Origin: Dactylosporangium sp. AC04546
Lineage (GTDB): Bacteria > Actinomycetota > Actinomycetes > Mycobacteriales > Micromonosporaceae
Direction of reading: 5' to 3'
Assembly: GCF_022095675.1 (NCBI RefSeq)
Contig: NZ_JAHYSG010000052.1
Coordinates: 1-64,000, forward strand
DNA length: 64,000 bases
Below the pieces are notes generated by a model. It worked only from the letters and a program-made list of their open reading frames with translations, searched no databases and was not told the DNA's origin. This document shows positions 17,721-26,330 of the stretch, piece by piece (the first letter of the stretch is position 1; each line of letters opens with the position of its first letter). The translations under genes were made by a program, and so were the position numbers.

Positions 17721-18234
17721 CGAGCTCCTCCTTGACCGCGGCCAGGCCACGGTGCAGCAGCGACTTGACCGTCCCCGGCCGGCAGCCGAGCGCCGCGGCG
17801 ATCTGCGCCTCGGACAGGTCCAGGTAGAACCGCAGGAACACCGCCGCCCGCTGGCGGGGGTTCAGGCGGTGCAGGGCGGCCCGGACGGCCTGCGCGTCGG
17901 CGCTGCCGGCAGCTTCCCCGGCGGCCGCGGCGGCACCGGAGGCCCAGGTCGGCTCGGCGGCGCCGGCGTGCCGGCGCTCCAGGCGGCGCCGGCGCACCCA
18001 CGACGTGCACCGGGACACGACCGCCCGGCGCAGGTAGGGCACGGGCTCGCGGACCTGGGCGCCGCGGCGGTACCACTCGATGAACGCCTCCTGCACGACG
18101 TCCTCGGCGGCGGCCCGGCTCCCGGTCGTCACGTACGCGAGCCGCACGAGCGGCACGTAGTGCGCGGCGTACACCGCCCGGAAGGCCTCGTGGTCGAGGC
18201 CCTCCGGCGCGGGCCGGTCAGTCAGCACGGTCAC
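17710..18234 (-). CDS. SigE-family RNA polymerase sigma-70 factor
   Basis: A 174-residue ECF sigma factor. Region 2 is FRAVYAAHYVPLVRLAYVTTG followed by AAAEDVVQEAFIEWYRR; region 4 is RQRAAVFLRFYLDLSEAQIA with the recognition helix CRPGTVKSLLHRGLAAVKEEL. The last residues, EELDVD, are typical of this group. The start is a GTG at 18234; another GTG six bases inward is possible. It is co-transcribed with the propeller membrane protein and perhaps with the two genes upstream. Confidence 0.92.
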   Translation of the reverse strand: MTVLTDRPAPEGLDHEAFRAVYAAHYVPLVRLAYVTTGSRAAAEDVVQEAFIEWYRRGAQVREPVPYLRRAVVSRCTSWVRRRRLERRHAGAAEPTWASGAAAAAGEAAGSADAQAVRAALHRLNPRQRAAVFLRFYLDLSEAQIAAALGCRPGTVKSLLHRGLAAVKEELDVD

Positions 18235-18274
18235 ATGGTGCAGGGCGCACGGGTCGCGCGTTCGGTTCCGGGCG

Positions 18275-18856
18275 TCAGCCGGCGAAATGTTCCCGGGCCG
18301 CGGACGGGGCGCAGCCGGCCGGGGCCGGCGTGAAGTCGTCCAGCGCGGCCCACAGCGCCGGCACGCTGACCAGGGCCGCGGCGGCCACCTCGTCGCGCTC
18401 GCGCAGCCAGGCCAGGTGGCGCAGCGCGTGGACGGCGACCGCGTCGACGGGCACCGCCGCCGGGCTCGGCGCCGCCGGGTCGCCCGAGCCGATCACCGTG
18501 CGTGACGCGAGTGGCACGAAGTCCGCGGTCGGCGCGCCGTCCAGCACGGCGGCGTAGGTCAGCACCACGCCGCCCGCCTCGAAGCGCCAGGACGTGGAGT
18601 GCAGGATGGTGAGCGCGGGCGGCGCCCAGCCGGGCTGAGGACCATCGCGCCGGGCGCCGCCCACCGGCGAGCCGGCCGGGGCCGCGGCGAGGTCCGCGGC
18701 CACCGCGTCCGGGTGCGTGTCCCGGGGCAGCGGCGCGCAGGCCCGCCGGTAGTACACCGCGGCGTCGCGCGCGCCCACGATGAGCACCTCGACCCGTACC
18801 GGAGCGTCTCGCCACACCACTGCCACTGTGCAGTATTTGCCACTCAGTTGCAACAA
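18275..18856 (-). CDS. Conserved hypothetical protein
   Basis: About 180-193 residues; I do not recognise a family. The sequence is regular and gene-like: a beta-rich first half (VRVEVLIVGARDAAVYYRR; ALTILHSTSWRFEAGGVVLTY) and a helical second half (AVAVHALRHLAWLRERDEVAAAAL). No membrane segment or signal peptide. The longest frame begins with a TTG at 18856; GTG codons at 18826, 18820 or 18817 are equally possible, and none has a good Shine-Dalgarno sequence. It lies nine bases after the LuxR/NB-ARC gene and 40 before the sigma gene, so probably in one operon. Confidence 0.65.
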   Translation of the reverse strand: MLQLSGKYCTVAVVWRDAPVRVEVLIVGARDAAVYYRRACAPLPRDTHPDAVAADLAAAPAGSPVGGARRDGPQPGWAPPALTILHSTSWRFEAGGVVLTYAAVLDGAPTADFVPLASRTVIGSGDPAAPSPAAVPVDAVAVHALRHLAWLRERDEVAAAALVSVPALWAALDDFTPAPAGCAPSAAREHFAG

Positions 18857-18865
18857 GCGGCGGTC

Positions 18866-21250
18866 TCAGGTTCGACGCGCCGTGCGCCCCTCCGCGAACG
18901 CGGCTGCGAACGCGTCGGCACCGAGCGCGGCGGCCAGGCCCGCCTGGAGGTCCTCGTCCGGGGGCGCCAACGGGTGGCGGCTCGCCGACTCGCGCTCGCG
19001 GTGCGCCGCGCCGAGCAGCACGGCTGCCTCCCGGGGCCGGTCGCGCACGACGAGGACCGCGGCGAGCGACTCCAGGGCCGAGACGAGCACGATCGACTGC
19101 CCGGCCACCGCCACCGCCTCGGCGCTGGCCCGCAGCAAGTCCTCCGCCGCGTCCAGGCGGCCGGCCGCGCGGGCCTCCTCGCCGAGCATGAACAGGGCCC
19201 GGCCGGTGCAGCGGCGGTCGCCGAGCCGGCGCAGGGTCGGCAGCAGCGACCGCATGAGCCCGGCCGCCCGGCCGGTCTCGCCGCGGACCCAGGCCAGCTG
19301 GGCGAAGCCGACCGCCGCGTGGGCGATGTCGGCCTCGCTGCCGGCCGCATCGGCGAGCTCCCGGCTCTCGGTGAGCCAGCCGCGGACCTCGTCGTCGCCG
19401 ACGCCGGCGTTCATCGCCCGCTGGGCCATCATGAACAGGGTGTTGGCGGCGAACACCTGGTCGCCGACCCGGCGGAACAGCGTCACGGCGTCGCGGCCCC
19501 ACTGCAGCGCCTCGCTGAGCGCGCTGGAGATCGAGACGAAGCCCTGCATGACGAGCGCGCGATCCCAGTCGTACCCGGCGCCGAAGCCGGCGAGCGCCTC
19601 CGTCAGCGCGGGCCGGCTCAGCTCGGGCCGCAGCCACGTCGCGCTCACCCCGAGCGCATGGGCGGCCCGGGCCCGGCTGACGTCGTCCAGGCCGGCCGCG
19701 AGGCGCCGGGCCCGCTCGGCGAGGTCGAGCGCGGTGCGGCCGTCGGAGGCGTGCAGCAGCGCGCTCGCGGCGGCGAGCCCGGCCACGACCGCGGGCGACG
19801 CGGGCGGCTCGCCGGCGGCCAGGACCCGCTGCACCCACTCGCTCGCCTCCCGGCGCTGGCCGGTGACGTCCCAGAAGCGCTCCAGCGCGGCGATCCAGCG
19901 CCAGGCCGCCGGCAGGTCGCCGGCCTCGACGCAGTGGGCCAGCGCGGCCCGGAGGTTCGGCTGCTCCGCGGTGAGCCGGTCGAGCCACCGGCGCTGGCCG
20001 GCGCCGCGCAGGTGCCCGGCGGCGTCCTCGGCGAACGCGACGTAGTGGGCGGCGTGGTCGCGGCGGGCGGCCGCGGCGGCGGCGCTGCCGGCCAGCCGCT
20101 CGGCCGCGTAGGCGCGGATGGTCTCCAGCAGCCGGTACCGGCGCTCGTCCGCGCCGGCCGAGGTGACGAGCGACTTGTCGACCAGGGTCGGCAGCAGCGA
20201 CACGACGGCCCCGGGGTGCACGGCCCGCACGGCGGCGTAGTCGAAGTCGGCCGGGAACACGCCGAGCCGGTCGAACAGTGCCCGCTCGTCGTCGTCGAGC
20301 AGCCGGTAGCTCCAGTCGATCGCGCCGCGCAGCGTGCGGTGGCGCGGGCCGGTGGTGCGGGCGCCCGCGGAGAGCAGGTCGAAGCGGTGCTCCAGGTGCT
20401 CGACGAGCTCGGCCGGCCCGAAGGTGCGGATCCGCGACGCGGCCAGCTCGATCGCGAGGGGCAGCCCGTCGACCCGCCGGCAGAGCGCGGCGACCGCGGC
20501 CGCGTTGGCGTCGGTGAGCGCGAAGCCGGGTGACGCGGCGGCGGCCCGCTCGACGAACAGCCGGACCGCGGCGCTGTCCCCGACGGCGGCGCCGTCCTCC
20601 GGCACGTCGAGCGGCGGCACGGGGTACACCACCTCCCCCGGCACACCGAGTGGCTCCCGGCTCGTCGCGAGCACCGCCAGCGACCCGCCGCCGAGCAGCT
20701 CGGCGACGACGGCGGCGGCCTCGGCCACGACGTGCTCGCAGTTGTCCACCAGCAGCAGGCCGGTCACGTCGGAGGCGAGCGACCAGCCGGGCTCGGGCAC
20801 GACGCCGAGGGCCCGCGCGACGACGCCGCCGACCAGGTCCGCGGTCACCGGCGCAAGGTCGGCGAAGAAGACGACCGGACCGGCGACGTGCAGCGCGAGG
20901 CGCGTCTTGCCCACGCCGCCGGGGCCGACGAGCGTCACGAGGCGGTGGGTACCGAGCCGTTCGCGCACCTCGGCCGCCTCCCGCTCGCGCCCGACGAGGC
21001 TGGTCAGCGGGGCCGGTGCCGCCGGGCGGCCCGGGACCGGCCGGCGCAGCAGGCGCTCGCCGGCCTCGACGAGCCCGGCCCGGTCGGCCACGCCCAGCTT
21101 GCGCAGCAGGGCCGCGATGTGGCTCTCCACGGTGCGGATCGAGACGTGCAGCCGCTCGGCGATCTCGCGGTTACGCAGCCGCTCGCCCACCGCCCGCAGG
21201 ACCTCGGCCTCCCGCTCGGTGACGCCGGCCCGGGCCAGCTCGTCTGCCAT
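18866..21250 (-). CDS. LuxR-type regulator with NB-ARC ATPase and TPR-like region
   Basis: A 794-residue regulator. Unusually, the LuxR helix-turn-helix is at the N-terminus (TEREAEVLRAVGERLRNREI, then HVSIRTVESHIAALLRKLGV). The ATPase domain has Walker A GPGGVGKT and Walker B LLLVDNCEH, a GLPLAIELAASRIRTF segment and a winged-helix part; a helical TPR-like region fills the C-terminal half. Such STAND ATPases sense an effector and activate transcription. The ATG at 21250 is chosen with GGAG upstream; a GTG at 21265 would add five residues. The divergent flavoprotein gene is the likely target. Confidence 0.9.
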   Translation of the reverse strand: MADELARAGVTEREAEVLRAVGERLRNREIAERLHVSIRTVESHIAALLRKLGVADRAGLVEAGERLLRRPVPGRPAAPAPLTSLVGREREAAEVRERLGTHRLVTLVGPGGVGKTRLALHVAGPVVFFADLAPVTADLVGGVVARALGVVPEPGWSLASDVTGLLLVDNCEHVVAEAAAVVAELLGGGSLAVLATSREPLGVPGEVVYPVPPLDVPEDGAAVGDSAAVRLFVERAAAASPGFALTDANAAAVAALCRRVDGLPLAIELAASRIRTFGPAELVEHLEHRFDLLSAGARTTGPRHRTLRGAIDWSYRLLDDDERALFDRLGVFPADFDYAAVRAVHPGAVVSLLPTLVDKSLVTSAGADERRYRLLETIRAYAAERLAGSAAAAAARRDHAAHYVAFAEDAAGHLRGAGQRRWLDRLTAEQPNLRAALAHCVEAGDLPAAWRWIAALERFWDVTGQRREASEWVQRVLAAGEPPASPAVVAGLAAASALLHASDGRTALDLAERARRLAAGLDDVSRARAAHALGVSATWLRPELSRPALTEALAGFGAGYDWDRALVMQGFVSISSALSEALQWGRDAVTLFRRVGDQVFAANTLFMMAQRAMNAGVGDDEVRGWLTESRELADAAGSEADIAHAAVGFAQLAWVRGETGRAAGLMRSLLPTLRRLGDRRCTGRALFMLGEEARAAGRLDAAEDLLRASAEAVAVAGQSIVLVSALESLAAVLVVRDRPREAAVLLGAAHRERESASRHPLAPPDEDLQAGLAAALGADAFAAAFAEGRTARRT

Positions 21251-21347
21251 GCACGCATTCTCCACGGCCGCACGGACGCGGCGTCAGTGCGAAGTTCCGT
21301 GCGGCGCACGGATGAGTCCGGGCGCCCGGGCGGCGACGCTCATCGGT

Positions 21348-22505
21348 GTGAACACCCGCTCCGACGTCGTCATCGTGGGCGCCCGCGCCGCGGGCGCCGC
21401 GACCGCGCTGCTGCTGGCCCGGCTGGGCCACGACGTGGTCGTGCTCGACCGGGCCGTCTTCCCGGCCGACACGCTCTCGACCCACCAGATCGCCCGGACC
21501 GGCGTGGTGCAGCTGCACCGCTGGGGGCTGCTCGACGCGGTCCTCGGCACCGGCGCGCCCGCGATCCGCAGGGTGTCGTTCACCGCGGGCGGCGAGACCG
21601 TCACCCGCGCCGTGAAGGACAAGGCCGGCGTGGACCTGCTCGTCGCGCCGCGCCGGCAGGTGCTCGACACCCTCCTCGCCGAGGCCGCCGCCCGGGCCGG
21701 TGCCCGGATCCGGTTCGGCGTGACCGCCACCGGGCTGCGCCGCGACGGCACCGGCCGGGTCGTCGCGGTCACCGGCCACGACGGGCGGGGCGACCCGGTG
21801 CGCTACGACGGGCGGTTCGTCGTCGGCGCCGACGGCCTGCGCTCGATGGTGGCCCGCGAGGCCGGGGCCGCGGTCGTCGAGGAGCACGCCGCCGGCGGCG
21901 CCGCCCAGTACGCCTACTACGACGGCGTCCCGTGGGACGGCATCGAGCTGATCATCGCCGACCGCGCGCTCACCGGGGTCTTCCCGACCCACGACGGCGC
22001 GGCCTGCGTGTGGATCTGCGGGCCGTCCGGCGACGCGCACCGGGCCCGGCGGGCCCGCCCGACGCGGGCCGAGGCGTTCACCGCCTACCTGCGCCGCACC
22101 GCGCCCGAGCTCGCCCGCCGGCTGGAGCACGGGCGGCGGGTCTCGCCCGTCACCGGCATGCTGCGCACCCCGAACGTGCGCCGCGCGGCGCACGGCCCCG
22201 GCTGGGCGCTCGTCGGCGACGCCGCCTACCACCGCGACGCGGTGACCGGCCTCGGCATCAGCGACGCGTACCGCGACGCCGAGCTGCTGGCCGCCGCCCT
22301 CGACGCGGCGCTGCGCGGCACGACCGACGAGCGCGCCGCGCTGGCCGGCTACCGGCACCGCCACGAGCTCGCCCTGCGCGAGCTGTTCGACCTGACCCTC
22401 GCCCTGGCCGCGTACCCGCCGGTGCCGCGCTTCGTCGAGCTGCAGAAGCGGCTCGCCGTGGCGATCGACACGGCGGCGGCCGACCTGCTCACCCTGTCCC
22501 AATAG
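21348..22505 (+). CDS. FAD-dependent oxidoreductase (geranylgeranyl reductase/PHBH fold)
   Basis: A 385-residue flavoprotein. The N-terminal VVIVGARAAGAATALLLARLG binds the ADP part of FAD in the variant with an A-R pair in the glycine motif. GADGLRSMVAREAGA and the GDAAYHRDAVTGLGIS motif near residue 290 bind the rest of FAD. Relatives hydroxylate aromatics or reduce isoprenoids; the substrate is unknown. The start is uncertain: GTG 21348 fits the Rossmann domain, while ATG 21312 would add 12 residues. It is followed after 15 bases by the OsmC-like gene. Confidence 0.88.
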   Translation: MNTRSDVVIVGARAAGAATALLLARLGHDVVVLDRAVFPADTLSTHQIARTGVVQLHRWGLLDAVLGTGAPAIRRVSFTAGGETVTRAVKDKAGVDLLVAPRRQVLDTLLAEAAARAGARIRFGVTATGLRRDGTGRVVAVTGHDGRGDPVRYDGRFVVGADGLRSMVAREAGAAVVEEHAAGGAAQYAYYDGVPWDGIELIIADRALTGVFPTHDGAACVWICGPSGDAHRARRARPTRAEAFTAYLRRTAPELARRLEHGRRVSPVTGMLRTPNVRRAAHGPGWALVGDAAYHRDAVTGLGISDAYRDAELLAAALDAALRGTTDERAALAGYRHRHELALRELFDLTLALAAYPPVPRFVELQKRLAVAIDTAAADLLTLSQ

Positions 22506-22520
22506 TTGAAAGGACCCGAA

Positions 22521-23090
22521 ATGACCACCGCACTCAACGACTCCACCCGCAACGGCGTCGACACGGCCACCCTGTTCGCCACGATCGACGCGGTGAAGGC
22601 CGCGCCGGAGGCCGCCCGGTTCCAGTTCCGGGCGCACAACGAGTGGCTCAGCGGCACCCACAGCCGCGGCACCATCCACGACTACTTCGGCGTCGGCGAC
22701 GAGCGCGAGCACGAGCGGACGTTCACGTTCGACGCCGACCACCCGGCCGTGCTGGTCGGGCGGGACAACGGCCCCACGCCGGTGGAGTACGTGCTGCACG
22801 CCCTCGCCGCCTGCCTCACCGCGGGCCTGGCCAACATCGCCGCGGCCCGCGGCATCCGGCTCACCGAGGTCCGCTCGACGGTGACCGGCGACATCGACCT
22901 CAACGGCATCCTCGGGCTCGACCCGGCCGTCCGCAACGGCTACCAGGGCATCACGGTCCGGTTCACAGTCAAGGGCGACGCCCCGGCCGAGGACCTGCGC
23001 CGCCTGGTCGAGCAGTCGCAGGCCCGCTCCGCCGTGCTCGACGTCATCACCAACCAGGTCCCCGTCACCGTCGAGGTCACCACCGCCTGA
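22521..23090 (+). CDS. OsmC-family protein with a single cysteine
   Basis: A 189-residue OsmC/Ohr-fold protein (TPVEYVLHALAACLTAGLAN and the C-terminal VITNQVPVTVEV). OsmC enzymes reduce organic hydroperoxides through two cysteines. Here only the cysteine in AAC is present, and the position of the other is serine-containing (EQSQARSAVLD), as in YhfA-like relatives, so peroxidase activity is doubtful. GAAAGGA lies before the ATG. It is probably co-transcribed with the flavoprotein gene. Confidence 0.88.
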   Translation: MTTALNDSTRNGVDTATLFATIDAVKAAPEAARFQFRAHNEWLSGTHSRGTIHDYFGVGDEREHERTFTFDADHPAVLVGRDNGPTPVEYVLHALAACLTAGLANIAAARGIRLTEVRSTVTGDIDLNGILGLDPAVRNGYQGITVRFTVKGDAPAEDLRRLVEQSQARSAVLDVITNQVPVTVEVTTA

Positions 23091-23181
23091 GGTCGCCCGC
23101 GCTCGTGGCCGCGGTCCGCTGCGTCCAGGGGCGGCACGCTGTCCGCCGCGGTCTCCAGGAGCGTAGGTGTCTTGGGTTGGG

Positions 23182-23223
23182 CGATATTCCTGTGGGGATT
23201 ATTTATTCCTCACAGGAATATCG
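23182..23223. other. Long inverted repeat with an AT-rich loop
   Basis: CGATATTCCTGTGGGG (23182-23197) pairs with CCTCACAGGAATATCG (23208-23223), with one mismatch, around a 10-base loop made only of A and T. It lies in the 182-base gap between the convergent OsmC-like and M20 genes. It could be a bidirectional terminator, but its low GC content in this GC-rich DNA sets it apart. The rest of the gap shows nothing. Confidence 0.6.
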
Positions 23224-23272
23224 TTCAGCGCCACACCATGTCTCCTGGTCGGGTGCTGCACCCACTGGCCCC

Positions 23273-24463
23273 CTACGGCGCCGGCTCCGTACTCTCGGCC
23301 CGCGTCAGGCGGCGCGCCGCGAGCTCGGCGAGCAGGACCGCCCCGTCGTAGAGAACGCTGTCGTCGAACAGGGCCCGCGGCGAGTGGTTGCTGGGCACGG
23401 CCGTGTGGTCGTCGCCGGCGGCGGCGCTCAGGAACAGGTAGGCGCCCGGCACGCGCTGGAGCACCCGGGAGAAGTCCTCGGACCCCGCATCCGGGTGCTC
23501 CATGCGCTGGAACCGGCCGGCGCCGAACAGCTCGCCCACGGTGCCGGCCACGAACTCGTACGAAGCGGTGTCGTTGACGGTGACCGGGTACTCCATCTCG
23601 AAGCGCACGTCGGCCCGCAGCCCGTGGGCGGCGGCGATGCCCTCGCAGAGTCGCACCGAGTCGCGGGCCATCTGCTCGGCCGCGGCCGTGCTGAACGTGC
23701 GGACCGTGGCCTCGAAGACCGCCTCGTCGGGGATGATGTTGCGCAGCGTGCCCGCGTGGAAGCTGCCGACCGTGACCACCACCGGCTCGAACGGGCTGAA
23801 CCGCCGGCCCACCATCGTCTGCAGCGCGGTCACCATCTCGCAGGCGGCCGGGATCGGGTCGAGGGCGTCGTGCGGCGCCGAGCCGTGCCCGCCCGCGCCG
23901 ACCACCCGCACGAACAGCCCCGCCGCGGCCGACATCAGCGGGCCGGGGCGGCTGGCGAACACGCCGCGCGGGAAGTCGGCCGAGGTCACGTGCAGGCCGT
24001 AGGCGAAGTCGGCCGGGCGGCCGGCCGCGTCGAGCACGCCCTCGTCGATCATCAGCCCGGCGCCGTTGTGGCCCTCCTCGCCCGGCTGGAACATGAAGAC
24101 CACGTCGCCGGCCAGCTCCTCGCGCCGCGCGGCGAGCAGGCGGGCGGCGCCGACCAGGCCCGCGGTGTGCAGGTCGTGGCCGCAGGCGTGCATGACGCCG
24201 GGGACCGTGGAGGCGAACGGCACGTCGGCCGCCTCGTGCACCGGCAGCGCGTCCATGTCGCCGCGCAGCAGCACGACCGGTCCGGGGGCTCCCCCGCGCA
24301 GCACCGCGGTCACCGACGACAGTGCGGTCCCGGTGCGCACCTCCAGCGGCAGCCCGGCCAGGGCGTCGAGCACCCGCCGCTGGGTGCCCGGCAGGTCGAG
24401 GCCGATCTCCGGGTGGCGGTGCAGGTCCCGCCGCAGCTCGATCAGATCTTCACGCAGTCCCAT
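23273..24463 (-). CDS. M20-family metallo-amidohydrolase/peptidase
   Basis: A 396-residue enzyme of the M20D group (hippurate hydrolase, IAA-amino-acid or N-acetyl-amino-acid amidohydrolase type). Conserved metal-site segments: VMHACGHDLHTAG with the bridging cysteine, FMFQPGEEGHNGAGLMI, HVTSADFPRG, and HPDAGSEDF near the C-terminus; a dimerisation domain with GAGGHGSAPH lies between. It hydrolyses N-acyl amino acids or small amides in the cytoplasm. The ATG at 24463 overlaps the upstream HTH gene by 14 bases; a GTG at 24472 is an alternative. It is the last gene of the alpha-galactoside operon. Confidence 0.9.
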   Translation of the reverse strand: MGLREDLIELRRDLHRHPEIGLDLPGTQRRVLDALAGLPLEVRTGTALSSVTAVLRGGAPGPVVLLRGDMDALPVHEAADVPFASTVPGVMHACGHDLHTAGLVGAARLLAARREELAGDVVFMFQPGEEGHNGAGLMIDEGVLDAAGRPADFAYGLHVTSADFPRGVFASRPGPLMSAAAGLFVRVVGAGGHGSAPHDALDPIPAACEMVTALQTMVGRRFSPFEPVVVTVGSFHAGTLRNIIPDEAVFEATVRTFSTAAAEQMARDSVRLCEGIAAAHGLRADVRFEMEYPVTVNDTASYEFVAGTVGELFGAGRFQRMEHPDAGSEDFSRVLQRVPGAYLFLSAAAGDDHTAVPSNHSPRALFDDSVLYDGAVLLAELAARRLTRAESTEPAP

Positions 24464-24815
24464 CCGCGCCACGGTACCGGCGGAGCCGCCCGCAGGCCTC
24501 GAGGGCCTGGTGGAGGGCGTGCTCGGCGGCGGTGAGGTCGTGCCGGTCGAGGGCGTGCCGGACCCGGACCAGGCAGGTCGCGAGCAGCCGGGCGTCGCCG
24601 CGGGACGCCTGGGCCCGGGTGGCGCCGCCGCGGATGCGGGTGAGGGCACCGCTGGTCGCCAGCCGGGCCAGGTCCCGCTGGGTGGTGGCCAGCGACGCGC
24701 CGGTCGCGTCGCTGACCTCGGTGACCGTCACGTACTCGCGCTGGGCCAGCAGTTCGAGGATGCGCCGGTGCCGGACCGCCGGCAGCATCGGCGTCTCGGC
24801 TTGCCTGGTGACCAT
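24450..24815 (-). CDS. Stand-alone DeoR-type HTH protein
   Basis: A 121-residue protein holding only the DeoR helix-turn-helix (RHRRILELLAQREYVTVTEV, then GASLATTQRDLARLATSGAL and the wing RIRGGAT). The sugar-phosphate-sensing domain of full DeoR proteins (about 250 residues) is absent; about 60 helical residues replace it. The ATG at 24815 lies four bases after the alpha-galactosidase stop, and its stop overlaps the M20 gene, so it is an operon member. An internal ATG at 24788 is possible. It may be a minimal local regulator. Confidence 0.75.
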   Translation of the reverse strand: MVTRQAETPMLPAVRHRRILELLAQREYVTVTEVSDATGASLATTQRDLARLATSGALTRIRGGATRAQASRGDARLLATCLVRVRHALDRHDLTAAEHALHQALEACGRLRRYRGADGTA

Positions 24816-24819
24816 GGCG

Positions 24820-26313
24820 TCAGGAGATGGGGTACAGCTGGTCGCCGGTGCCGGCCGCGACGGCCGGGCCGAAGTCGACCTCCCGCCCGTCGACGGTGAA
24901 CCGGTACCGGCTCAGCTGCCGGATCGCCGGGGTGGCGTCGAGGTACTCGCGCAGGTCCTCCAGCTCGGCCGGGGTCAGCCAGCTCGGCGGGTCGGAGACC
25001 GCGCGGAAGCCGCAGACGTCGGCGAGGTCGCGCAGCCACCGCAGCTGCTGGCTGGTGAGCAGGTTGAGCTTGCTGCGGAAGTACACGACGTCGGGGTCGA
25101 CCTCCACGAGCGGCGACTGCCACAGCCGGTGCACGCTGTTGACGACGGCGTTGCGGGCGGTGGCGTCGGACGGGTCGACCGAGGCGTAGTTGTCCCACAT
25201 CGGGGCCACGTCGGGGCCGCTGCGCAGGCCGTCGAGCAGGCCGAGCGAGGGCAGCAGGATCGCGCCGGAGCCGAGCAGGTAGACGTCGTCGCCGGCGACC
25301 TCGCGGATGAGGGCGAGCCCGTCGCGGTACACCTGCTCGCGGTGGCGCCCCGGCAGGTAGGCGGCCGCGGCGTTGATGAAGTCGAGCTTGAGATATTTGA
25401 ATCCCCACTCGTGCACGACGGTGCGGATCAGGTCGGCGACATGCTCCAGCGCGGCCGGCAGGGTGAGGTCGAGCGCGTAGTAGGGTCCGCCCCAGTTGTA
25501 GCCGGCGACGACGGGCTGACCGGAGGCGGAGCGCAGCAGCAGCTCCGGGCGCTCGGTGGCCAGCCGCGAGTTGGGCAGCGCGATGAACGGGGCGAGCCAC
25601 AGCCCCGGGGTGAACCCGGCGTCGGCGATGCGGTCGGCGAGGCTGCGCATGCCGCTGGGGAACTTCGCGTTGGGCACCCAGTCGCCGACCTTCTCCTCCC
25701 AGCCGTCGTCGATCTGCACGACGTCGAAGGGCAGCCCGGCCAGGTCGGCGACGTCCTTGGCGAGCTGGGCCTCGGTGACGTTCTCGTAGTAGGCGTACCA
25801 GCTGCACCAGACGTTGCCGGCCCGGCGGCCGCGCACGCCGAAGCGCTCGGCGAGCTGGGCGGCGTAGGCGGCGAACACCTCCTGCTCGTCGCCGTGGGCG
25901 AGGAACCAGTCGGCGCCGCCGGTCGCGTACCAGCCGGTGAGCGTGTCGCGGTCGGCGACGAGCCGCGGGGTGTCCAGGCCCAGCGCGCCGAGCAGGAGCG
26001 TGGAGCCGTCGGCGCCGTGCAGCGCGGCGACCGCCGACGAGTGGTGCCGGGACGGGTCGTCGAACGCGGGGTCGTCCGCGGTGACGAGCCGGGTCGGGTT
26101 CGGCACACGCAGCGGAGGTTGGCTCAGCGGCCGCCAGCCACAGGGACTCCACGAGTTCTGCCCGTGCCGGTAGAACGATGCGTCGTCGAGTCCGTGCAGG
26201 ACCGCGACCCGGCCCGGGGGCAGCAGGACGCCGCCGGGGACCGGCCGCGGTGCGCCTTGGCCGGAGTGCTGGAGGGCGAACGAGCGTCCGCCGAGCTCCA
26301 CGAGCTGTGCCAT
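24820..26313 (-). CDS. GH36-type alpha-galactosidase
   Basis: A 497-residue glycosidase of clan GH-D. Motifs: VWCSWYAYYENVTE and VQIDDGWEEKVGDW in the barrel, the nucleophile aspartate in GFKYLKLDFINAA, and the acid/base aspartate in LRSGPDVAPMWDN. It removes alpha-galactose (or a related alpha-linked sugar) from oligosaccharides. It lacks a signal peptide, so it acts on imported sugar, consistent with the binding protein and permeases encoded immediately upstream. It is shorter than classical GH36 enzymes (about 720 residues). Confidence 0.9.
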   Translation of the reverse strand: MAQLVELGGRSFALQHSGQGAPRPVPGGVLLPPGRVAVLHGLDDASFYRHGQNSWSPCGWRPLSQPPLRVPNPTRLVTADDPAFDDPSRHHSSAVAALHGADGSTLLLGALGLDTPRLVADRDTLTGWYATGGADWFLAHGDEQEVFAAYAAQLAERFGVRGRRAGNVWCSWYAYYENVTEAQLAKDVADLAGLPFDVVQIDDGWEEKVGDWVPNAKFPSGMRSLADRIADAGFTPGLWLAPFIALPNSRLATERPELLLRSASGQPVVAGYNWGGPYYALDLTLPAALEHVADLIRTVVHEWGFKYLKLDFINAAAAYLPGRHREQVYRDGLALIREVAGDDVYLLGSGAILLPSLGLLDGLRSGPDVAPMWDNYASVDPSDATARNAVVNSVHRLWQSPLVEVDPDVVYFRSKLNLLTSQQLRWLRDLADVCGFRAVSDPPSWLTPAELEDLREYLDATPAIRQLSRYRFTVDGREVDFGPAVAAGTGDQLYPIS

Positions 26314-26330
26314 GGTTCTCCTTCGCAGGC

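Noticed and set aside
20334..24535. Very long plus-strand open frames across the LuxR/NB-ARC, flavoprotein and M20 genes
   Set aside because: They are antisense or out-of-frame shadows of well-supported genes with arginine- and proline-rich, low-complexity translations; long spurious frames are expected at this GC content. Only the end of one frame (21348-22505) is the real flavoprotein.
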